Notes: generated by a model not told the origin, from the letters alone. A stretch of DNA of 9,194 nt from Litorivicinus sp965656605 (GCA_965656605.1 CBFHLC010000062.1:1-9194); one strand, 5' to 3'. Numbered from the stretch's first letter, positions 1-8,816 are shown. Translations and numbers: made by a program.

Positions 1-1
1 A

Positions 2-430
2 TTGTGTGTCGGCGTCGCGGACTGCTTGCCCGTGGCCTTGTTCAAAACCGATGGGTCTGCTGTGGCGGTGGCGCATGCTGGATGGCGTGGATTAGCTGCG
101 GGTGTTTTGGAAAATGCAGCAGAACCTATGGGCGGATCGACTCAGGCCATCATGGGTCCTTGCATCGGCGCAATGCAGTTTCAAGTCGGCGAAGAAGTCC
201 GGCAAGCCTTCGTGGATCTGGATCCTAACAACGCTGAGTTCTTTAGGGCGGATCAGCCATCAAAGTTCCTAGCGGACCTGCGCGGTTTAGCGCGGCGCAA
301 GCTGGATGCTTTAGGAATCGAAGTCGTGCAGGACATCAATGAATGCACGGTGACTCAAGCGGATCGTTGGTTCAGCTACCGCCGCGAGGCGCCCGGTGGT
401 CGTATGGCGATGGTGGTTTGGCTTGGTTGA
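2..430 (+). CDS. pgeF: PgeF/YfiH-family purine nucleoside phosphorylase / polyphenol oxidase-type protein, 5' partial
   Basis: This is the C-terminal part (about 142 codons) of a protein of the YfiH/PgeF/DUF152 family, known for metal-dependent purine nucleoside phosphorylase/adenosine deaminase or laccase-like activity and, in E. coli, for clearing mis-made muropeptide precursors. Visible motifs are ADCLPV with Cys8, HAGWRG with His25, GPCIG (Cys54) and the C-terminal FSYRR...GRMA block. Cys8 and His25 are 17 residues apart, as are the family's metal ligands (Cys107 and His124 in E. coli). That spacing implies roughly 99 residues lie left of the window, for a usual full length near 240. The reading frame is open from the edge, so the TTG at position 2 is an internal Leu codon and not a start. 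The TGA stop at 428-430 lies inside the clpB promoter. Family assignment is firm; the exact substrate cannot be read from the sequence. Confidence 0.9.
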   Translation: MCVGVADCLPVALFKTDGSAVAVAHAGWRGLAAGVLENAAEPMGGSTQAIMGPCIGAMQFQVGEEVRQAFVDLDPNNAEFFRADQPSKFLADLRGLARRKLDALGIEVVQDINECTVTQADRWFSYRREAPGGRMAMVVWLG

Positions 431-453
431 AACTTAATTTCGCAGTCCCATCT
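427..453 (+). promoter_or_regulatory. Predicted sigma-32 heat-shock promoter of clpB
   Basis: TTGAAA at 427-432 matches the core of the sigma-32 -35 element (CTTGAAA). TCCCATCT at 446-453 matches the -10 element CCCCATNT at all specified positions but the first. The spacer is 13 bp, within the normal range. Transcription would start near 460, giving a leader of roughly 29 nt before the clpB ATG at 489. The -35 element overlaps the stop codon of the upstream gene, so heat-shock control of clpB can be separate from pgeF. E. coli clpB is a classic sigma-32 gene downstream of yfiH, which supports the call. It is made by eye, without scoring. Confidence 0.75.
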
Positions 454-474
454 TTTGAGCGTAACGATACGCCC

Positions 475-480
475 AGGGAG
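475..480 (+). promoter_or_regulatory. Ribosome binding site of clpB
   Basis: AGGGAG lies 8 nt before the ATG at 489. It favours that start over the in-frame ATG at 495, which would be 14 nt away. Confidence 0.75.
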
Positions 481-488
481 ACAGCACG

Positions 489-3062
489 ATGCGAATGGAA
501 AAGCTCACCACCACACTGCAAACCACAGTAGGCGAAGCACAAAGCCTTGCCATTACATCCCAACACACAGAATTGCGTCCCGCACATTTGTTCGGGGTTT
601 GGTTGTCGGATACCCAGGCCGGCGTAACCAGCCTGCTGGCGCGCAGCGGCGCAAAAATGGACGCCTTCAAACCTGCGATTCAGCACCTGCTCGAATCAGC
701 CCCTCGCTTGACCAACCCAGACGGTCAGATCTCGGCCTCTCAGGGCTTTGCTCGCGGCTTCAACCGGGCCGAGCAATTAGCCAAGCAGTGGGGCGATCAA
801 TTTATCGCAAGCGAAACCCTATTGTTGGCGATGATCGATGATTCCGACATCAATAAGGCATTTCGCGAGGCCGGCGGTGATAAGGCGGCTTTAGAGGCGG
901 CCATTAAATCTGCCCGTGGCAGTGAAAAAATCATGGATCAAAACGCCGAAGAGGTACGCGGGGCGCTCGAGAAATACTGCACGGATCTGACCGCTCGCGC
1001 AGCCAACGGCAAGCTGGATCCGGTGATTGGACGCGACGAAGAAATCCGCCGAGCGATTCAAGTGCTCCAGCGGCGCACCAAAAACAATCCGGTTCTGATC
1101 GGCGAGCCCGGGGTCGGCAAAACCGCCATCGTCGAGGGACTGGCCCAGCGCGTGGTCAACGGCGAAGTCCCAGAGGGTTTGAAAAATAAACGAGTCCTGT
1201 CGCTGGACATGGGCTCGTTGATTGCCGGTGCCAAATATCGCGGCGAATTCGAAGAGCGTTTAAAGGGCGTCTTGAACGAGCTGGGTAAACAAGAAGGACA
1301 AATCATCTTGTTTATCGATGAATTACACACGATGGTCGGCGCTGGCAAATCTGAGGGCGCGATGGATGCCGGCAACATGCTCAAGCCGGCCTTGGCCCGC
1401 GGTGAGTTGCATTGCCTGGGTGCCACTACGCTGGACGAGTATCGCCAATACATTGAAAAGGACGCAGCACTGGAGCGGCGTTTCCAGAAAGTTTTGGTGG
1501 CAGAACCAACCGAGATCGACACCATCGCTATTCTGCGTGGGCTCAAACCCAAGTATGAGCTGCACCACGGGGTCGACATCACCGATGGCGCCGTGATCGC
1601 AGCGGCCAAATTGTCCATGCGTTACATCACCGATCGTCAGCTGCCCGACAAGGCCATCGATTTGATCGACGAGGCTGCCAGCCGGATTCGGATGGAGATG
1701 GATTCCAAGCCGGAAAAACTGGATCGACTGGATCGTAAGCTGATACAGCTAAAGATCGAGAATGAGGCCCTGAAAAAAGAAACCGATCAAGATGCCAAGG
1801 CCCGCCAGGCCCAGCTGCAGGCAGACATCGCCGAGTTAGAACGAGAAATTGCCGACCTAGAAGACATTTGGACGCGCGAGAAGTCGGCCACCCAGGGCAC
1901 TCAAAACATCAAAGAGCAGATTGACGCGGCCAAAACAGAGCTGGAAGCCGCCCAGCGCTCTGGCGATTTGACCCGTATGTCGGAGCTGCAGTATGGCACC
2001 TTGCCCGGACTAGAAAAGCAGCTGTCCGAGGCCGAGGCAGGCGAGGGGATCGAGATGACTCTGATTCGCTCGCGCGTGGGCGAAGAAGAGGTAGCCGAGG
2101 TCATCAGCCGCTGGACCGGCATTCCAGTTAGTAAAATGCTAGAAGGCGAGCGCGAAAAGCTGCTGCGTATGGAAGACGAGTTGCACCGTGCGGTCATCGG
2201 GCAGGACGAGGCCGTCACTGCTGTGTCTGATGCGGTTCGTCGAGCCCGCGCGGGTCTGTCTGACCCTAATCGTCCCAACGGCTCATTCCTATTTCTAGGC
2301 CCAACCGGTGTTGGCAAGACCGAGCTTTGCAAGTCGCTGGCCTCGTTTCTGTTTGATACCGAAGAGGCCATGACTCGGGTCGATATGTCCGAATTCATGG
2401 AGAAGCACTCAGTAGCCCGTCTGATCGGTGCACCCCCGGGTTATGTTGGTTACGAGGAGGGCGGCTATTTGACCGAAGCGGTTCGTCGCAAACCCTACTC
2501 AGTGCTGTTGCTCGACGAGGTCGAGAAAGCCCATCCTGATGTATTTAACATACTGCTTCAGGTGCTCGAGGATGGCCGCCTGACAGATGGTCAAGGCCGC
2601 ACCGTAGATTTCCGAAACACCGTGGTGGTGATGACATCCAACCTCGGCAGCGAGTTGATCCAGGCCGGCGCAGATCAAAGCTACGCGGATATAAAAACGG
2701 CGGTGATGAACGTAGTCGGCACGCATTTCCGTCCCGAATTCATCAACCGAATCGACGAGACCGTGGTGTTTCACGCCTTGGGCGCCGAGCACATTCGCGA
2801 GATTGCGGGCATCCAGCTTAAACGCTTGCAGACTCGACTGGCCGAACGGGATTTGTCGATCGAGTTGAGCGACGCTGCACTGGATCAGTTGGTAGTAGTG
2901 GGTTATGACCCGGTTTACGGGGCTCGGCCACTTAAACGCAGCATTCAGCAGCTGCTCGAGAACCCCTTGGCCCGTCAGCTGTTGTCGGGTGATTACCTGC
3001 CCGGGTCGACCATTGCCGTGGATTATTCAAACGCTGAGTGGAAGTTCTCGACTAAATCCTAG
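489..3062 (+). CDS. clpB: ATP-dependent disaggregase ClpB (Hsp104 family)
   Basis: ClpB is a cytoplasmic hexameric AAA+ machine that pulls polypeptides out of aggregates together with DnaK/DnaJ/GrpE. The protein is 857 residues, the family's usual length. An N-terminal Clp_N substrate domain covers about 1-145. NBD1 has Walker A GEPGVGKT (205-212), Walker B with D277/E278, pore-loop Tyr250 (GAKYRG) and arginine fingers R330/R331. The charged coiled-coil M-domain spans about 400-530. NBD2 has Walker A GPTGVGKT (604-611), Walker B LLLDEVE (D676/E677), pore loop GYVGY (Y652), arginine R754 in FINRIDE and sensor-2 GARPLKR. No key residue is missing. The ATG at 489 is chosen because AGGGAG (475-480) lies 8 nt upstream and the N-terminus starts MRMEKL like other ClpBs. 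It has its own heat-shock promoter and a terminator downstream, so it is probably a single-gene unit with possible read-through from pgeF. Confidence 0.98.
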   Translation: MRMEKLTTTLQTTVGEAQSLAITSQHTELRPAHLFGVWLSDTQAGVTSLLARSGAKMDAFKPAIQHLLESAPRLTNPDGQISASQGFARGFNRAEQLAKQWGDQFIASETLLLAMIDDSDINKAFREAGGDKAALEAAIKSARGSEKIMDQNAEEVRGALEKYCTDLTARAANGKLDPVIGRDEEIRRAIQVLQRRTKNNPVLIGEPGVGKTAIVEGLAQRVVNGEVPEGLKNKRVLSLDMGSLIAGAKYRGEFEERLKGVLNELGKQEGQIILFIDELHTMVGAGKSEGAMDAGNMLKPALARGELHCLGATTLDEYRQYIEKDAALERRFQKVLVAEPTEIDTIAILRGLKPKYELHHGVDITDGAVIAAAKLSMRYITDRQLPDKAIDLIDEAASRIRMEMDSKPEKLDRLDRKLIQLKIENEALKKETDQDAKARQAQLQADIAELEREIADLEDIWTREKSATQGTQNIKEQIDAAKTELEAAQRSGDLTRMSELQYGTLPGLEKQLSEAEAGEGIEMTLIRSRVGEEEVAEVISRWTGIPVSKMLEGEREKLLRMEDELHRAVIGQDEAVTAVSDAVRRARAGLSDPNRPNGSFLFLGPTGVGKTELCKSLASFLFDTEEAMTRVDMSEFMEKHSVARLIGAPPGYVGYEEGGYLTEAVRRKPYSVLLLDEVEKAHPDVFNILLQVLEDGRLTDGQGRTVDFRNTVVVMTSNLGSELIQAGADQSYADIKTAVMNVVGTHFRPEFINRIDETVVFHALGAEHIREIAGIQLKRLQTRLAERDLSIELSDAALDQLVVVGYDPVYGARPLKRSIQQLLENPLARQLLSGDYLPGSTIAVDYSNAEWKFSTKS

Positions 3063-3080
3063 CCATTAGTGGTGTTTTCG

Positions 3081-3121
3081 CCGCCTCGCCTTGCCCAATC
3101 CAAGGCGAGCGGGTATTTTAT
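3081..3121 (+). terminator. Intrinsic terminator after clpB
   Basis: Eighteen nt past the clpB stop, CTCGCCTTG (3085-3093) pairs perfectly with CAAGGCGAG (3101-3109) around a 7-nt loop. With one bulged C the stem can be lengthened by pairing CCGC (3081-3084) with GCGG (3109-3112). A short T-rich tract, TATTTTAT (3114-3121), follows the stem. It separates the heat-shock transcript from the branched-chain amino acid genes. Confidence 0.85.
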
Positions 3122-3169
3122 CGACCCTTTTTGGCTTTGCGGCCTCAACACTACAAATGGACATAAAGC

Positions 3170-4909
3170 ATGAGCGTTGAACACCTCTCCGGTGGCGAAA
3201 TGATCATGCGGTCACTGAAAGAAGAGGGTGCCGACCTAATTTTCGGCTACCCAGGCGGTTCAGTGCTGCATATTTATGACGCCCTTTATCAGCAGGATTA
3301 TGTCGAGCACATTTTGGTGCGTCACGAGCAAGCAGCCGTGCACGCAGCCGACGGCTATGCTCGCTCCACTGGTAAAACAGGTGTGGTGCTAGTCACTTCT
3401 GGCCCCGGCGCAACCAATGCAATCACCGGAATTGCCACCGCGTACATGGACTCCATTCCCATGGTCGTGATCAGCGGCAACGTACCCAGCTGGGCTACCG
3501 GTACCGACTTTTTCCAGGAAACTGACATGCTCGGCGTTTCGCGCCCAGTCGTGAAGCACAGTTTCATGGTTCAGCGTGTCGAAGACATCCCCAGCATCAT
3601 GAAGAAGGCTTTCATGCTGGCATCGACCGGACGTCCGGGCCCCGTTGTAATCGACGTGCCCAAAGACATGACGGCACCGACTGAAAAGTACCCTTTTGAG
3701 TACCCAGAATCGGTTCGCCTGCGCTCATACAGCCCGGCGACCAAGGGCCACAGTGGCCAAATTCGCAAGGCACTGGATTTGTTGTTGCAGGCCAAGCGTC
3801 CGGTCATCTACGCCGGCGGTGGATCTGTAACTGGCGATGCCAGCGGCGAGTTAACCGAGCTGGCTCACAAACTAGGCTATCCGGTCACCAATACCTTGAT
3901 GGGTCTGGGCGCATTCCCCGGCACAGATCCGCAATTTATCGGCATGTTGGGCATGCATGGTTTCTACGAAGCCAACATGGCCATGCATAACGCAGACGTG
4001 ATTTTTGCGGTCGGTGCCCGATTTGACGATCGCGTGACCAACGACCCTGACAAGTTCTGTCCCGGCGCCAAGTTCATTCACATCGACATTGACCCGGCCA
4101 GCATTCAAAAGACCATCAGCGAAGTTGAAGTGCCGATCGTTGGCCCGACCAAAGCAGTGCTGGCGGACATGCTCGCAATGCTGTCAGAGCTAGAGATCGG
4201 CAAGAACAAAGACGACTTGGCGGCTTGGTGGCAGCAAATTGACGGCTGGCGTGAAAGTCAGGGCTTGTGGACAGCGGATCGCTTCCAGCGCACCGAGATG
4301 ATCATGCCTCAGGATGTGGTCAAAACGCTGTACGAAGTGACCGGCGGCGACGCTTTCGTTTGTTCGGATGTCGGCCAGCACCAGATGTTCGCAGCTCAAT
4401 ATTACAAGTATGACAAGCCACGTCGTTGGATCAACTCTGGCGGTCTTGGCACCATGGGGTTTGGTCTGCCCGCGGCGATGGGCGTTCAGTTTGCACATCC
4501 CAAATCGCCCGTTGCAGTAGTCACAGGCGAAGGCTCGATCCAGATGTGCATTCAAGAGCTGTCTGCCTGCAAGCAGTACGCACTGCCCATCAAGATCATT
4601 AACATCAACAACGAAGCCCTAGGCATGGTTCGCCAGTGGCAGGACATGCAGTATGGTGGCCGTTATTCAGCGTCTACCTACCAGGACTCATTGCCCGATT
4701 TCGTGGCGGTGGCCGAGGCCTACGGTCATGTCGGCATGCGCGTCAGCGATCCTGCGCAGCTGAAACAAGCCATGACTGATTGCTTCGCAATGACGGACAA
4801 GCTGGTGTTTATGGACATCCTTGTTGACCCCAATGAACACGTATATCCGATGCAAATTGCCACGGGCAGCATGCGCGATATGTGGGTTTCCAAGACGGAG
4901 CGCACCTAA
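3170..4909 (+). CDS. ilvI: Acetolactate (acetohydroxyacid) synthase large, catalytic subunit
   Basis: This ThDP-, FAD- and Mg2+-dependent enzyme condenses two pyruvates to acetolactate, or pyruvate and 2-oxobutyrate to acetohydroxybutyrate, the first common step of valine, leucine and isoleucine synthesis. At 579 residues it matches the biosynthetic large subunit (574 in E. coli IlvI). The N-terminal ThDP-binding domain carries GYPGGSVL and the catalytic Glu53 (RHEQ). A central FAD-binding region lies around 195-345 (VGARFDDRVT at 281-290). The C-terminal ThDP domain has GEGS (453-456) ending at N480/N481, followed by LGMVRQW with W490. Two things are unusual: Glu454 stands where many homologues have Asp in GDG, and Phe114 occupies the usual Ala of GTDAFQE. 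The ATG at 3170 has only a weak Shine-Dalgarno (TGGA, 3158-3161) but gives the expected N-terminus. The small subunit begins 2 nt after the stop. The symbol ilvI is chosen over ilvB/ilvG from the ilvIHC gene order. Confidence 0.96.
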   Translation: MSVEHLSGGEMIMRSLKEEGADLIFGYPGGSVLHIYDALYQQDYVEHILVRHEQAAVHAADGYARSTGKTGVVLVTSGPGATNAITGIATAYMDSIPMVVISGNVPSWATGTDFFQETDMLGVSRPVVKHSFMVQRVEDIPSIMKKAFMLASTGRPGPVVIDVPKDMTAPTEKYPFEYPESVRLRSYSPATKGHSGQIRKALDLLLQAKRPVIYAGGGSVTGDASGELTELAHKLGYPVTNTLMGLGAFPGTDPQFIGMLGMHGFYEANMAMHNADVIFAVGARFDDRVTNDPDKFCPGAKFIHIDIDPASIQKTISEVEVPIVGPTKAVLADMLAMLSELEIGKNKDDLAAWWQQIDGWRESQGLWTADRFQRTEMIMPQDVVKTLYEVTGGDAFVCSDVGQHQMFAAQYYKYDKPRRWINSGGLGTMGFGLPAAMGVQFAHPKSPVAVVTGEGSIQMCIQELSACKQYALPIKIININNEALGMVRQWQDMQYGGRYSASTYQDSLPDFVAVAEAYGHVGMRVSDPAQLKQAMTDCFAMTDKLVFMDILVDPNEHVYPMQIATGSMRDMWVSKTERT

Positions 4910-4911
4910 TC

Positions 4912-5406
4912 ATGATGAAGCACATCATCTCCGTGCTGATGGAAAACGCACCCGGCGCCTTGTCACGCGTCACAGGCCTCTTCTCTCAGCGTGGTTACAA
5001 CATTGAAAGCCTGACCGTGGCGGCGACGGATGATCCGTCTTTGTCACGTTTGACGGTCACCACCATTGGTGATGATCGGGTGGTCGAACAGATCACTAAG
5101 CAGCTCAACAAATTGATAGACGTAGTAAAGCTGGTTGACTTGTCTGAGGGCGCGCACATCGAACGCGAACTTATGCTGATCAAGATCAAAGCAACGGGAG
5201 CACAACGGGCCGAAGTTAAGCGAACTGCAGACATCTTCCGGGGTCAGGTAGTGGACGTCACTCCCTCGGCCTACACCATCCAACTGGCCGGCTCGTCCGA
5301 CAAGCTGGATGCCTTCATAGAAGCTATCGGCTCGGTTGCAATCATGGAAGTCGCGCGCACAGGTGTGTGTGGCATTTCACGTGGCGAACGAGTGTTAGCG
5401 CTGTAA
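4912..5406 (+). CDS. ilvH: Acetolactate synthase small, regulatory subunit
   Basis: This subunit activates the IlvI catalytic subunit and carries the valine feedback site. Starting at 4912 the protein is 164 residues (E. coli IlvH is 163). The N-terminal ACT domain (about 4-78) has the hallmark ENAPGALSRV and GLFSQRGYNIESLTVA blocks. A C-terminal domain (about 85-164) has the conserved IFRGQVVDVTP and VARTGVCGISRG. Asn12, Gly15 and Asn30 correspond to Asn11, Gly14 and Asn29, positions linked to valine binding in E. coli, so I infer normal valine sensitivity. The frame is open further upstream to an ATG at 4882 inside ilvI. I prefer 4912 because GGAG (4897-4900) lies 11 nt upstream and the family N-terminus is M-(R/K)-x-I-(I/L)-SVL. 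The adjacent ATG at 4915 is equally possible. The 2-nt gap to ilvI suggests translational coupling and balanced subunit production. Confidence 0.96.
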   Translation: MMKHIISVLMENAPGALSRVTGLFSQRGYNIESLTVAATDDPSLSRLTVTTIGDDRVVEQITKQLNKLIDVVKLVDLSEGAHIERELMLIKIKATGAQRAEVKRTADIFRGQVVDVTPSAYTIQLAGSSDKLDAFIEAIGSVAIMEVARTGVCGISRGERVLAL

Positions 5407-5427
5407 ACCAACGATTGGGAAATCGAA

Positions 5428-6444
<1,017 letters not shown>

Positions 6445-6446
6445 TC

Positions 6447-7226
6447 ATGCAGGGCAACAAGTCAGACGGGCCAAAGCCTGTGCAACTGGATCAGCGTCAG
6501 CAACGACGTGGCATCTACTTGTTGCCCAACTTGATTACCACAGCAGCGTTATTGGCGGGCTTTTACAGCATCGTCAACGCCATGCGCGCAACCCCCGAGA
6601 ATGGGTTGTTCGTTGTCGCGGCCATCAGCATTGTGGTGGCCGGGGTGCTGGACGGATTGGACGGGCGAGTGGCCCGGATGACCAACACCCAGTCCGAATT
6701 TGGCGTCCAGTTTGACAGCTTGTCAGATATGGTGGCCTTCGGGGTTGCCCCCGCGATTCTCTCCTTTTCTTTTGCAGCCCAATACGGCGGCAAATCGGGC
6801 TGGATAGCAGCCTTCATTTTCGTGGCGTGTGTTGCATTGCGCCTGGCTCGTTTCAATGTTCAGGCCGAAAGCGCCGACAAGCGGTTCTTTACGGGGCTCG
6901 CCAGTCCAGCGGGCGCCGGGGTGATAGCCGCGCTGACTTGGACGCTAGCCGATGCAGGTCAATCAGGCCAAGATTGGTTGTGGTTGTACTTGCCGCTGAC
7001 CGCCATTTTGGGTGGTCTGATGGTCAGCAACGTTAACTACCGGAGCTTCAAAGAGCTCGACCCTGGCAGTAAGGTACCTTTCCTGGCGCTGGCCGCCGTG
7101 GTTTGTGTCTACGCGCTGATCTCGTTGGATCCCCCTCGCGTCTTGCTGCTGATCGGTACGATTTATTTGTTCAGTGGTCCTGCTGAATACTTTTTACAGC
7201 GCATCCGCGGGAACTCCACCCACTAG
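6447..7226 (+). CDS. pssA: CDP-diacylglycerol--serine O-phosphatidyltransferase, membrane type
   Basis: The enzyme transfers phosphatidyl from CDP-diacylglycerol to L-serine, giving phosphatidylserine, the precursor of phosphatidylethanolamine. The 259-residue product has the full CDP-alcohol phosphatidyltransferase signature from Asp69 to Asp94: D-x2-DG-x2-AR-x8-G-x3-D-x3-D, with D69, D72, G73, A76, R77, G86, D90 and D94 all in place. About six to eight hydrophobic segments are seen, for example 28-45, 54-69, 118-133, 155-168, 178-193, 210-227 and 231-246. This is the integral-membrane (Bacillus/Pseudomonas) type, unrelated to the phospholipase D-like PssA of E. coli. The frame is open upstream into ilvC, but 6447 is the sensible start because it lies 2 nt after the ilvC stop and gives a basic, polar N-terminus leading into LPNLIT. 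The only Shine-Dalgarno-like sequence, AGAG at 6431-6434, is weak, so translation probably depends on coupling to ilvC. Confidence 0.95.
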   Translation: MQGNKSDGPKPVQLDQRQQRRGIYLLPNLITTAALLAGFYSIVNAMRATPENGLFVVAAISIVVAGVLDGLDGRVARMTNTQSEFGVQFDSLSDMVAFGVAPAILSFSFAAQYGGKSGWIAAFIFVACVALRLARFNVQAESADKRFFTGLASPAGAGVIAALTWTLADAGQSGQDWLWLYLPLTAILGGLMVSNVNYRSFKELDPGSKVPFLALAAVVCVYALISLDPPRVLLLIGTIYLFSGPAEYFLQRIRGNSTH

Positions 7227-7245
7227 GCCCGGTCGTAGATGGGTC

Positions 7246-7251
7246 AAGGAG
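7246..7251 (+). promoter_or_regulatory. Strong ribosome binding site that sets the msrP start
   Basis: AAGGAG sits 6 nt before the ATG at 7258. It decides that start against the in-frame ATG at 7174, which lies inside pssA. It is the best Shine-Dalgarno match in the six-gene run. Confidence 0.85.
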
Positions 7252-7257
7252 AACAAA

Positions 7258-8211
7258 ATGCCTCATCCATCTGAATCCGAAGTTACACCGCAACATCTTT
7301 ACTCACGTCGCACGCTGATCATGGCCAGTGCCGGCATGGCGGCAGCCTCTATGGTTCCGGCAGTTTCTGCTAATAACCCGATTGAATATCCGGGGCCTGA
7401 ATGGTTGCAGACTCCGCTGGCTCAGCGCACGCCTGATTCAGCAACGCTTGAGCCGACGCCCTTCGATGTCGCCACCCGCTATAACAACTTTTACGAGTTC
7501 GGAACTGACAAGAGTGACCCGGCCAAATACGCACAAAGCTTCAAAACTGAACCGTGGAAAATTGAGGTCAGCGGTCTGGCGAATAAGACCGGCCAGTTCG
7601 ACCTCGAAGCAATTATTCGTAATCTGGCATTAGAAGAGCGCATTACTCGGTTTCGCTGTGTTGAAGCTTGGAGCATGGTGTTGCCGTTTATTGGGGTCCC
7701 ATTGCATAAAGTCCTTAAACAATTTGATCCGCAGGGCGATGCAAAATACGTGGCCTTCGAAACCTTGGTCGACCCAGAGCAAATGCCGGGACAACGCAAT
7801 CGATTTTCATCGATCGATTGGCCTTTTGTTGAGGGTCTTCGTATGGATGAGGCCATGCATGATCTGGCGTTTTTAGCTGTGGGGATGTATGGCCAAGCGT
7901 TGCCACCGCAGAACGGTGCGCCGGTTCGCCTAGTTGTGCCATGGAAGTACGGCTTCAAAAGCATCAAGTCCATCGTGCGAATCAACTTTCAGGCCGATCA
8001 GCCGCCGACGAGCTGGAACCAATTGCAGCCTAGCGAATATGGCTTCTATTCCAACGTCAATCCGCAGGTCAGTCATCCGCGCTGGTCGCAGGCGTCCGAG
8101 CGGGTTGTCACCGGCGGTCTGTTCCCCAAGCGTCAGCCCACTTTAATGTTTAACGGGTATGACGAGGTCGCAAGTCTGTATAGCGGCATGGATTTGAAAA
8201 AATTCTTCTGA
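7258..8211 (+). CDS. msrP: Periplasmic protein-methionine-sulfoxide reductase catalytic subunit (molybdopterin)
   Basis: MsrP (formerly YedY) reduces methionine sulfoxide in oxidised periplasmic proteins using a mononuclear molybdenum cofactor. The 317-residue precursor begins with a Tat signal: YSRRTLIMASAGMAAASM with twin arginines R17/R18, a hydrophobic stretch, and a likely cleavage after Ala38 (AVSA). The mature part is a sulfite-oxidase-fold domain. Its molybdenum-ligating Cys134 lies in RFRCVEAWSM, followed by the PFIGVPL stretch, and the later VPWKYGFKS, YGFYSNVNP and GLFPKR blocks are all family-typical. The twin-arginine motif fits export of a folded cofactor enzyme. The start at 7258 is fixed by AAGGAG and by placing the signal peptide at the N-terminus. 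The stop overlaps the msrQ start by 1 nt, and its partner follows directly. E. coli MsrP is slightly longer (334 residues). No residue expected for catalysis is missing. Confidence 0.96.
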   Translation: MPHPSESEVTPQHLYSRRTLIMASAGMAAASMVPAVSANNPIEYPGPEWLQTPLAQRTPDSATLEPTPFDVATRYNNFYEFGTDKSDPAKYAQSFKTEPWKIEVSGLANKTGQFDLEAIIRNLALEERITRFRCVEAWSMVLPFIGVPLHKVLKQFDPQGDAKYVAFETLVDPEQMPGQRNRFSSIDWPFVEGLRMDEAMHDLAFLAVGMYGQALPPQNGAPVRLVVPWKYGFKSIKSIVRINFQADQPPTSWNQLQPSEYGFYSNVNPQVSHPRWSQASERVVTGGLFPKRQPTLMFNGYDEVASLYSGMDLKKFF

Positions 8212-8816
8212 TGACTCGACTTCATTTGTCGGCTTGGGCGTTGGCTGCTGCTCCGTTGGTGTATTTGCTGGTGCAGCTGACCTTGTTGTTGCAGGGGGCA
8301 AGTCACCAATTAGGGGGGGATCCGGCTGAGGCAATCATGTCTCAATTGGGGCGGTATGCCCTTTGGTTGTTATTGGTAACCTTGTCAATTAATCCGCTTC
8401 GCCAGGTGTTTCCCTCTCTCACGCCATTGGTGCGAAGTCGGCGAATGTTGGGTTTGTGGGTCTTTGTGTATGCGGTGCTGCATTTGCTGGCGTATGGGGT
8501 CCTGGTCTTGGGGTTGGACTTCTCAGTGCTATGGCAGGACGTTAGTCAAAAGCCCTACGCGATCGCCGGCGCACTCGGATTGTTGGGGCTGATACCTCTG
8601 GCAGTGACCAGCACCCCCGGATGGCAGCGAAAATTGGGTCGCCGCTGGAAGCGGCTGCACCAACTCTCGTATCCGATATTGGTGGTGGTGTGGGTGCATT
8701 TTCTGTGGCAGGTTCGCGTCGACTACACCGAGGCGGCTATTTATTTGTTGTTAGGGGTGCTGTTACTGGGTCTTCGTACCCCGATCGGACAGCGTTTGAT
8801 GATTTCTTTGAAATAA
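8211..8816 (+). CDS. msrQ: Haem-binding membrane subunit of the MsrPQ system
   Basis: MsrQ (formerly YedZ) is an inner-membrane b-type haem protein of the ferric-reductase-like family that passes electrons from the respiratory chain or flavin reductase to MsrP. The 201-residue protein has about six transmembrane segments: about 8-28, 46-62, 80-101, 117-133, 153-167 and 175-190. Conserved family blocks are GDPAEAI (36-42), NPLRQ, RRMLGL (78-82), YAVLH, KPYAIAG, LAVTST and WKRLHQLSY. His91, His150 and His163 are present and correspond closely to the haem ligands known in E. coli MsrQ (His91, His151, His164). The ATG at 8211 shares its A with the msrP stop (TGATG), an arrangement that implies translational coupling. 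It is the last gene before the rRNA promoters, and I see no convincing terminator after it. Confidence 0.95.
   Translation: MTRLHLSAWALAAAPLVYLLVQLTLLLQGASHQLGGDPAEAIMSQLGRYALWLLLVTLSINPLRQVFPSLTPLVRSRRMLGLWVFVYAVLHLLAYGVLVLGLDFSVLWQDVSQKPYAIAGALGLLGLIPLAVTSTPGWQRKLGRRWKRLHQLSYPILVVVWVHFLWQVRVDYTEAAIYLLLGVLLLGLRTPIGQRLMISLK

Noticed and set aside
1058..1618. Long minus-strand reading frame opposite clpB (186 codons), with smaller antisense frames at 1901-2398 and elsewhere
   Set aside because: They lie wholly within strongly conserved coding sequence on the other strand, show no recognisable domain, and are low-complexity Ser/Pro/Arg-rich translations typical of antisense shadows.
3131..3157. 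Sigma-70 promoter before ilvI (TTGGCT, 15 bp, TACAAA)
   Set aside because: Both boxes match only 4 of 6 positions, the spacer is short, and the start would fall almost on the ATG. A promoter must exist near here, but I cannot place it.
4882..4911. Upstream in-frame start for ilvH inside ilvI
   Set aside because: It would add ten non-conserved residues. The ATG at 4912 has a GGAG upstream and gives the family N-terminus.
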